In this document: one piece after another, positions 1 to 9,600 of the stretch
How positions within the stretch are numbered: the first letter of the stretch is position 1
Layout: the number at the start of each line of letters is the position of its first letter
DNA from: an uncultured bacterium
GTDB taxonomy: Bacteria > Bacteroidota > Bacteroidia > Bacteroidales > CAIXTV01
NCBI GenBank assembly: GCA_903922465.1
Contig: CAIXTV010000215.1
Coordinates: forward strand, 1-52,232
Reading direction: 5' to 3'
DNA: 52,232 nucleotides
Notes under the pieces: generated by a model
Told to the model about the DNA's origin: nothing
Database searches by the model: none
The model's input: the letters and a program-made list of their open reading frames with translations, nothing else
Program-made: the position numbers and the translations under genes

Positions 1-624
1 TAAACACCTTCTTGGGTCTTGGGTCTTCTTCCAAGAAGTCTACTAGGCTATACGTCCCTATCTATTCCCTACTTCAGTTATAAGAACCAAACCTGTTAGG
101 TTTTCCTAATAAAATAAAATTCCAAAAAGCTAAAAGCCTAAAAGCCTAATAGTCTAATATCCTATTCACCCCTTCTCCAAAATAAAATTTCTGTCTGAGT
201 ATTATTAATAATAACAGTTACAAGAATACTTGCTGTCAATCTTATTTAATCATGGAAGCCGACGTTTATGCTTAGTAAATGTGTATGGCGTAATGTATAA
301 AAACATGAGGAGATATGTAATTGATAAAACTAATAAAAACGTATTGTAAATTCCATTAATTAGTATTGAAATAAATATGACGTGTAGTAAACCCAGTATT
401 TCATTAAACAAAAATTACAAATATTATAATTTAGAATATTGCTGGCTTTCATAAGATAATTAATTAGGGGGATAATCATTTTGATGAGTATTTATTTCGA
501 TATGTTTGAAATGAGAATAATTATTAATGACTTGTAAGTGGTAGATAATAAGATGAATAAATAGTATATGAATTGAAATTTAAGTGAAATTAACTTTTGT
601 TGAAGAAAATATTCAGACTAGATA
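1..624. other. Intergenic region before the first adhesin gene
   Basis: No credible coding region is visible. The stretch is AT-rich with stops in all frames. It holds a short run of GCCTAAAA-like repeats near 124-162 and a small TTGGGTCT duplication near 12-27. The upstream gene lies outside the window. Confidence 0.6.
124..162. repeat. Degenerate AAAAGCCTAA short repeat
   Basis: About four imperfect copies of a 9-10 bp unit (AAAGCCTAA, then TAGTCTAATAT). Read on the other strand this resembles the TTAGGC-type tracts at 49067-49106 and 50648-50683. Tracts of this type are common between genes in Bacteroidota. No function is assigned. Confidence 0.5.
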
Positions 625-655
625 TTTGCATGGATAAGAAAAAGTATTATTATTG
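625..655 (+). promoter_or_regulatory. Putative Bacteroidota promoter for the giant adhesin gene
   Basis: TTTG at 625-628, a 19-bp spacer, then TATTATTG at 648-655, close to the Bacteroidota pattern TTTG-N19-21-TAnnTTTG. The gene starts 39 bp further on, giving an untranslated leader of roughly 30 nt. Confidence 0.5.
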
Positions 656-694
656 CAGCCTAATAATATTTAACAACATTAAATTAAAAAACAC

Positions 695-3600
695 ATGAAA
701 AAAACGTACTTATTGCTTGTAAGAAGATTTTCTCCAAACTTAATTATGATGCTTATCTTTATAATGTTTGGCTTTTGTCAGGGTGTGAATGCCCAAACAC
801 CCCTAACCACCGAGACATTTGAAGGGACATTTCCCAATACGGGATGGGCTATTGGTGGAACTGGCACAACTGCAGTAACAAAAAACACTGCATATAGCGC
901 ATGTTCTACATATCCTCAAACAAACAATTGTGCAATTTTTGACTCATATAATAATCTTAGTCCAACTTATACGTTTTTGACTACTCCTACTTTTAGTTTA
1001 GCTGGTTATACAGCTGCTACTCTAAGCATTGATTTAATAAATATGGGGGTTGCAAATACTACTTTTGTAGTTACTCTTTCAACTGATGGAGGTACTACTT
1101 ATCCAAATACAATTGCTTCAAATCCTAAATCAACAGGTGTTGTTTTTACAAATAAAACATATAGCTTAACTCCCTATATCAATCAAGCCAATGTTAAAAT
1201 TAAGTTCCAGTTGACAAGTAATTATTCGTCTGACAAGTGTGCGAATGATGTTTTCCTCGATAATGTGGGTGTTACAGGAACCTTATGCCCAGCGACAATT
1301 ACAGGGAGCACCCCTGCAGCCCTATGTGGAGTGGGAAGTGCAACTTTAGGAGCAACAGGGTCGGCAGGTACAACTTTAAACTGGTATGCAGCTGCAACCG
1401 GAGGAACGTCTTTGGGGACAGGAGAAACCTTTGTTACTCCTAGTCTTTCCACTACGACAACTTATTATGTAGACGCCACCTCAACTTGCACATCGGGCAG
1501 GACAGCAGTAGTTGCTGCTATTACACCTTCAGCAGTTGGAGCTATCACTGGTTCTGCAACTCCTGTGGTTGGTTCATCACAGGTCTATTCGGTTACTAAT
1601 ATTCTTTCTACAACCTTTAACTGGACATTTCCGGCAGATTGGGTGCAAACGGCCGGAAATACAACAAATTCAGTTACTGTAACAGTTGGTGCCACTAGCG
1701 GAAATGTTGGCGTTGCACCATCCAATACTTGCGGAACCACTGCTAATACTTTGGCTACTACAGTAAATATGACTATGACATTAACATCAGGCACGAGTTG
1801 GAAATGTCCCCCAGGAGTAACCTTAATAAATGTTGAATGCCGTGGTGGCGGAGGCGGAGGAGGCGGTGCCTCAACCACAAGTGGAGCAGCAGGCGGTGGC
1901 GGTGCCGGAGGTTCATATTCTAAAGTGAGTAATATTGTTGTTGTCCCTGGGACATCATATTCTTATGCATTAGGTGCAGCCGGTACAGCCGGAGCATCGG
2001 GAGCATTAGGAGGCACAGGAGGTAGCACTACCTTTAATACCAATACGGTCATCGCTGTCGGCGGACCAGGTGGAAGTGGAGCAACAACAGCTGTTGGAGC
2101 AGCCGGTGGAATAGGTACAACCACAGGAAATACTGCAGGAACCAATTGGGCAGGAGGAAACGGTGCATCTGGAACAGCAAGTTCAAAAGGTGGAGGTGGA
2201 GGAGCAGGAGGAAGCACAAGCGCTGCTGGTGCAGCAGGTGTAGGAGCAGTTGGAGGAACCGGGATTTCACCTTGTGGAAATGGCGGCGCTGGATCAACAA
2301 CCAATGCAAATGGTTCTGCTGGAACAGTATACAGTAGTGGAGGGGGTGGAGCATATAGAACTAGCGGAACCAAAACAGGTGGAGCTGGAACTGCTGGCCA
2401 TATGATTATTACTGCTATTACTGCGGTTCCTTGTACGGGTGCAATAGGTGGAACAGCAATTGGGAATGCATCCTTTTGTGGTTCAGGAACCCCAACGATA
2501 AGTGCTAGTGGGTATTCAACAGGCACTGGCAGTGCTTATCAATGGCAGAATTCTGCTGATAACTCTCAATGGGTAGATTTTAACGGACAAACAACCCCCA
2601 ATGCATTGGTGACAGGCCTTGTTACGAGTACTACTTATTATAGGTTAAAAGTAAGTTGTACTGCTGGTTTATCCGTAGATTACTCAAATGTAATCACAGT
2701 TACCATTAAGCCAATTCCAACCGCAAGTGCAAACAATAATTCACCCATTTGTGCAGGCGGCACATTAAACTTAACTGGAACAAGTAATATTGGCACAACA
2801 TTTAGTTGGACAGGTCCTAATAGTTTTGTTTCAACAACACAAAATCCTAGTATTTCAAGCGTTAGTATTGCGGCAGGTGGAACGTATTCGTTAACTGCTA
2901 CGGAAAATGGATGTACATCAACGGCAAGCACAACTGTTGTAACTATTAATCCAGCACCAAGTGCTATTAGTATAGTGCAGAGTCCTTTGTCTGTTTGTTC
3001 CGGTAGCGTTGCAACTTTAACGGCAAGTGGGGGTGAATACTCGGTAAACACATTTAGCGATAACTTTAATGCGAGTTCCAGTAATTTTACCGCTGCTACA
3101 GTATCAGGTACAACAACTACTACAGCGACTTTAAATACTACCTATTTTGCAGAAGGCACAGGTTCGGTATATTTTAATACAAGTGGTTTTAGTTCTGTGG
3201 CAACTTATAGTTTAAATTCGAATATTAATTTATCGGGAGTTAGTTCTGCCCAGTTAATATTTTCTCAAATTGCAGCCATGGAAGGCAATTCTACCTCGTA
3301 TGATTATGGTTATGTTGAGTATTCTACAGATGGAGGAAGCACTTGGGTGGCTTTCCCAACAAGTTCTTATGCAGGTGCTGGAACATTATTTAATAGTGTA
3401 GTCAGTTTTTCAACAAAAAGTTATGCGAGCTGGATTACAGCTTTAACAACTGCTACGTCTTTGCCTACCAATAGTTTGTGGAAAACAGAAACCATTAATA
3501 TTCCAATAGCTGCTTTAACCAGTCAATTTAGAATACGTTTTCGTTATACTAACGATAGCAGCACAAACTATTATGGTTGGTTAATTGATAATTTGAAAAT

Positions 3601-6600
3601 CACAGCAGTAAAACCTCAGGTTAGTTGGACTCCAAGTACTGATTTATATACAGATGTTATTGCAACATCTGCTTATACAGGTAGTATGAATTCAGTAGTA
3701 TATGCGAAGCCAACTGCAAGTGAATCATATACGGCTACGGCTACTTTAGGAAGTTGCAGTAAGTCTGCCCTAATTACTATCAATCCAATTACATTACCTA
3801 GCATTTCTGTCGAAAATGCAACAATTTGTACAGGAGGATCTGCAGTGTTAACCGCAAATGGTGGATCAACTTATAGCTGGTCACCCTCAGCTAGCCTATC
3901 GGCTTCTACTGGCTCAGTTGTTACCGCTAATCCAACTGCTAGCACGATATATACCGTTACTGGAACTTCTGCTGAAGGATGTTCAAATACAACAACTGCT
4001 ACTGTTACATTAAACACTGCTGTCAACATTGCTTCACATTCAGGAAATCAAGTTATACTTGATGGAGGAACCGCAACATATTCGGTTAATGCAACGGGAA
4101 GTGGTCTGAGCTACCAATGGCAAGAGAATTCAGGAAGTGGTTTTGTTAATATTTTAGGAGCTCAAAGTGATACATACTCGTTTACAGGTGCTACTTCTAT
4201 GTCGGGATATCTGTATCATTGTATAGTTTCAGGTGCAGCTCCTTGCACATCTGTTACATCATCTGATGTAAGCCTAACTATAAGTTCCATCAGTATTTCA
4301 TCTCAACCCGTAAATCAAACAGTTTGCAGTAACGAAACTGCAATATTTTCAATAGCGACCTCTGACGGGGTGACTTCATACCTATGGCAAATTAGCACCG
4401 ATAATGGTGTCTCATGGTTGGATTTAGCAGAAGAAACAAATGTTAGCTTACATTTATCAGGCCTCACTTCTTTGAATACTGGAAATAAATACAGATGTAG
4501 TTTAAATGGAGGGGCTGTTATTTCAGATCCTGCCTTGTTAACCGTGCATGATGCCGTTTTAATAGTGACACAACCTATATCGCATACGATTTGCTCAAAT
4601 ACTAGCTATGTCGAATTTTCAGTTAGTGCCAGTGGAAGTAATTTAACATATCAGTGGGAGTTTAGTCCTAATGGTGGTTCAACATGGTCTACAATAAGTG
4701 GGGCAAATTTAAACACCTTGACAATTAATACACCCAATTCCTCATTGAGTGGGAATGAATATCATGTTATAATTAGTGGCACTTCTCCTTGTTTGAGTGT
4801 AACTTCTAACTCTGCTACTTTAAATATAATGAATGCTAGTATAAGTGCATCTGATTCTGCCATTTGTTTAAATCAGAGTGTAACTTTGACAGCTGCTTTC
4901 CCTTCTTTGTCGGCCATTTATAGTTGGACTTGTTCAACAATAGGTAGTGGTTTAACTGTGGAAAACACCAATAATCCTTGTGTAATAACGCCAACTTTGG
5001 CAGGAACATATATTTATACTTTAACCGCATCAGGCGATGGATGTTCTGATACTAAAACCATAAGTATTACAGTGAATGCTCTCCCCAATATTACCAAGGC
5101 AACAGCTACTCCATCTGTAGTTTGCAGTGGTGCAACAATCTCCTTGGTTGGCGCGAGCGTTCCAGCTACATCAGGAACTGCAACTATTGGGGCAGGGGCA
5201 ACGACAGGGTCTAGCTATGATGCCATATTCTATCATTTGTATGGAGGAAGTAAAACACAACATATTTTGTTAAAATCAGAATTAAATGCAGCAGGACTAA
5301 CTACGGGAAACATTACTGGTTTAACAATCTCTGTAGCAACAGGAGGCGGTATTTATGCAGGTTTTGCGGTAAGCATGGCCTTGACAACTGCTTCGAATAT
5401 GAGCGCAGGAATAAACAATACTGCTACATTCTCAACAGTATATAGTAATAGTAGCTTGACAACTGCAACTGGTAATAATCAATTTGTTCTTTCTAGCCCA
5501 TTTTATTGGGATGGGGTTTCAAATATTATAGTGCAATTTTGTTGGAGTAATAACAATGGAGGGGGAACAAGTAATTATGCCAAAATGGATGCAACAACCT
5601 ATGTTTCGAGCGCATATTACCGTGCTGACAATCTTACTTTAGCTTTAATTTGTGGAGGGACTACTGCATCAGGCACTTCATCAAGCAGACCAAAGATTAT
5701 GCTTACAGGGCAGGTGGGTTCGGATCTCACATCCAACTACAACTGGAGTTGGTCTCCAAGTGGGGTAAATACTGCTTCAGGCTCAACCTCAATAATAAAT
5801 ACTTCAGCTTCAGTTGTTAACCAGGCCTATACTGTTACTGCAACAAATGTGTTAACTACTTGTTCAAGCAATTTGACTAGCAGTGCTGTTACGATTAATC
5901 CTTCACCTGTCACTCCTTTAGCTAATAATAGTATACAATGTGGTCCGAACACTCCTGCTTGTTCAGTTACTGGAAGTGGAATTATTGGAAATACTTTTTT
6001 GTGGTATATCACTGCAAGTGGAGGAACAGCCATAAGTGGGCAAAGTGCTTCTACCTTAAGTGCTTATCCCGTTTCCTCTACAACTATATTTTATGTGTCA
6101 GAAACAAACGGTAATTGTACAAGCCCAAGAGAAGCTGTTACTGCTACAGTAAACACTCCTCCTGCTATCAACCTTGTTGCAGGTAATACCGAAGTTTGTT
6201 TAGGAAGTTCAACTACTTTAACAGCATCGAGTTCGAATGTAGGGTATTCATATTCCTGGTCAAATGGATTGGGAGATGCTGCAAATATTACTGCAAGCCC
6301 ATTAGTAAACACTACCTATACAGTTACTGCAATTGATAATTCAGGAGGACCTGATAATGGATGCGTAAATTCGGGAAGTATCAGTTTAACAGTAAATCCA
6401 ATTCCAACAGTTCTTGTTGCAACAGCATCGAGCAATACAATTTGTATCGGGACTTCAGTGAATTTGAGTTCATCTTCAACGAGTAATTCATTCAATAATG
6501 CGACTCTTCTCTCTCCGACTAGTGATGGTGGGTTTGAGACAGGAGGAACACTTGCTTTAAACAACTGGACTGTTGTGAATGGCACTAAAAATATCTGGTC

Positions 6601-9600
6601 AGTTGGAACCGCAGCGGGTGTTCAGGCAGGAACAAATGCAGCTTTTATTGGGACTAGTTTTGTTGGAACAGGAAATGCAAGCGTGAATCATTTTTACAGA
6701 GATATTGTTGTGCCAGTAGGGTCTACAAATATTAAACTAATGTTTTATTTGAAAATGCCAATATTAGATGCCGGCTATGATTATTTGAAAATATTTACTA
6801 CAACTAATAGCAACGTTCCAGTTGCAGGGACTTTGCCAGCAAGTGGTTATACGGAAGTTTTTACAAATGACGCGATTGCATACAGCACCTATACTTTACA
6901 AACAGTGAATCTTCCAAATGCCCTCGCAGGAACTACTGTGAGATTAGTTTTTACTTATAAGTGTGATGCAGTTGCGAACTATGCTGTTCCTGCAGTGGAT
7001 AACATTTCTGTTACCTCAGTGATACCAATATCTTCTACCTATGCATGGGTGTCTAATCCTGTAGGATTTACTTCGGATTCTCAAAATCCATCAAGTGTTA
7101 CTCCTTTTATAAACACACAGTATACTGTTACTGCTCAAAACAGTTTTGGATGTACTAACACTGCTTCAGCTTCGGTTACGGTAAATGAACTTCCACAAGG
7201 TAGCTTATCAGCAAATGGGCCTTTCTGTGTTACAAGCGTAGGTCAATTAACATGGACTGCCACTGCAGGAACAGGCCCTTTTACAATAGTATATAAAGAA
7301 AATGACGGAGCAAATCATACTGCTACAGGTGTTATTAGCGGAATTCCTTTTGATGTGTATACAAATCCTATTATTGTAACAACAAATTATACCTTAGTGT
7401 CGGTCACTGATGTTAATTGTAGCAGAAACAGTAACTTTATAGGAGGATCGGCTAGTATAATCATAAACCCAATTCCTCAGGGAAGTTTAAGTGCAAATGG
7501 GCCATTTTGTGCAACCGGACTTGGGTTGTTAACTCTTACCTCTACTTCAGGAAGTGGAATGTATAATGTAATTTATAATGATGGAATCTCTGATCAATCG
7601 GTTGATGCTGTTGTCAGTGGAACTCCATTTGGAGTAGCAGTCACTCCTGTGACAACTACTACAAACTATAATTTAGTATCGATAACTGATGTTGGTACAA
7701 ATTGTGCAAGAAGCAATGGGTTTACAGTTGCTTTAACAAGTATCCCAGTTTATGCATACCCAAGTTTATCTAGTGTTAATATTAGTAATTCTGAGTTATG
7801 TTCAGGAAGCCCTGCAAATATTTTACTCTCGGGCTTGCTTAGTAATACCCTGCAAACAATTAGTTATAATATAAATGGTGGAGGTTTAATGAATGTTAGT
7901 GTGACTTCTGATATTAATGGAGAGGCAAGTTTCAATACAATAAACTTATCCTCAGTGAATAGCTTACAGAGTATTGTTATTTCAAATATAAGCCGTAATG
8001 ATGTATTCCCTAATTGTTCTTTCGACCCAATTAATAATAATACTGTAACACTCCCTGTGATAAGTGAATTACCATCTCAGCCGATAGTAAGTGTTTTGCA
8101 GCCAACTTGCACTGAAGCGACAGGGATAGTTAATGTTACTTCTGCTATAGCAGGATTAACTTTTAGTATTGACGGAGTTAATTATATTAATACAACCGGT
8201 GTATTTAATGGGATTTCTGCAGGCGGTTCTTATAGTATTACTGCAAAAAATACAAATGGGTGTGTTTCTCTAGCATTAACAGGAATCTTGGATAATCAGC
8301 CATCAACCCCATTGCAACCATTAGTAAGTGTGATCCAGCCGACCTGTCTTGATGCAAGCGGAATAGTTAGCGTTACATCTGATATTTCAGGATTAAGTTT
8401 CAGTATTGATGGTGTTAACTACAATAATATCAATGGTATATTCAATGGAATTCCTGCTGGTAGTTCATACAGTATCACAGCAAAGAATACCAATGGGTGT
8501 ATTTCTATTGCCACAGTTGGAAGTATAGATGCTCAGCCATCGACTCCTTTGCAACCTAATGTAATTGTTACTCAGCCAACTTGCAATATGGCTACAGGAA
8601 CAGTAAGTGTTACGTCTGATATTAATGGATTGATTTTTAGTATTGACGGAGTCAACTATAATAATACAACAGGTATATTTAATGGGATTTCTGCAGGTGG
8701 TTCTTATAGTATAACAGCAAAGAACGCCGAAGGATGCTTCTCCATGGCAAGAACTGGGACGATAAATGCACAGCCTTTAACTCCCTTACAACCAATAGTA
8801 AGTGTTGCCCAACCTAGTTGTATAGTTGCAACAGGGACATTAAGTGTAGCATCTAGTCTTATTGGACTTACTTTTAGTAATGATGGAATAAACTATAATA
8901 ATACCACAGGTATTTTTAATGGAATCCCTGCTGGTGGATCCTATAGTATAACTGCTAAAAATGTTAGTGGATGTGTTTCTGCTACAACAACAGGGACTGT
9001 TAATGTTCAGCCCATTACACCTACTGCCCCAATAGTTGGGACTTTAACTCAGCCAAGCTGTGCATTAGCTACTGGTAGTGTGATTTTAAGTGGTTTGCCT
9101 GCGGGAAGCTGGACTATTAACCCTGGAGCTATAAATGGTTCAACTTCAACAACAAATATTTCTGCATTGGTTTCAGGTGGTCATTTATTTACTGTAACAA
9201 ATTCAATGGGATGTACTTCAGTTTCTTCTGCTAATGTTCAAATTAATGTTCAACCAGTAACACCGTTAGCCCCTGTTGCTCTTGCTGCGAATGGGTTGAT
9301 GGGTAATAGATTTACAGCCAATTGGAATGCTGTGAGTGGAGCAATAGCTTATGCAATTGATGTTTCATTAAATAATACTTTTACCAGTTTTGTTGCCGGC
9401 TATAATAATTTAGTAGTTGGCGCTAACCTAACAAGCATTATTAGTGGCTTATCGAATGGTACTATCTACTATTATCGTGTCAGAGCCTCTAATGCAACTT
9501 GTACAAGTGTCAATTCTAATGTTATTACTGCAAACACCTTGGGTCTTCCTACACTTACTACATCTGTAATTAGTTCAATTACTTTTAACACTGCAAGCAG

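Noticed and set aside
1963-2526. 187-codon minus-strand Pro/Val-rich open frame
   Set aside because: It is the complement of the glycine-rich part of the giant adhesin gene; composition alone explains the open frame, and there is no promoter or recognisable fold.
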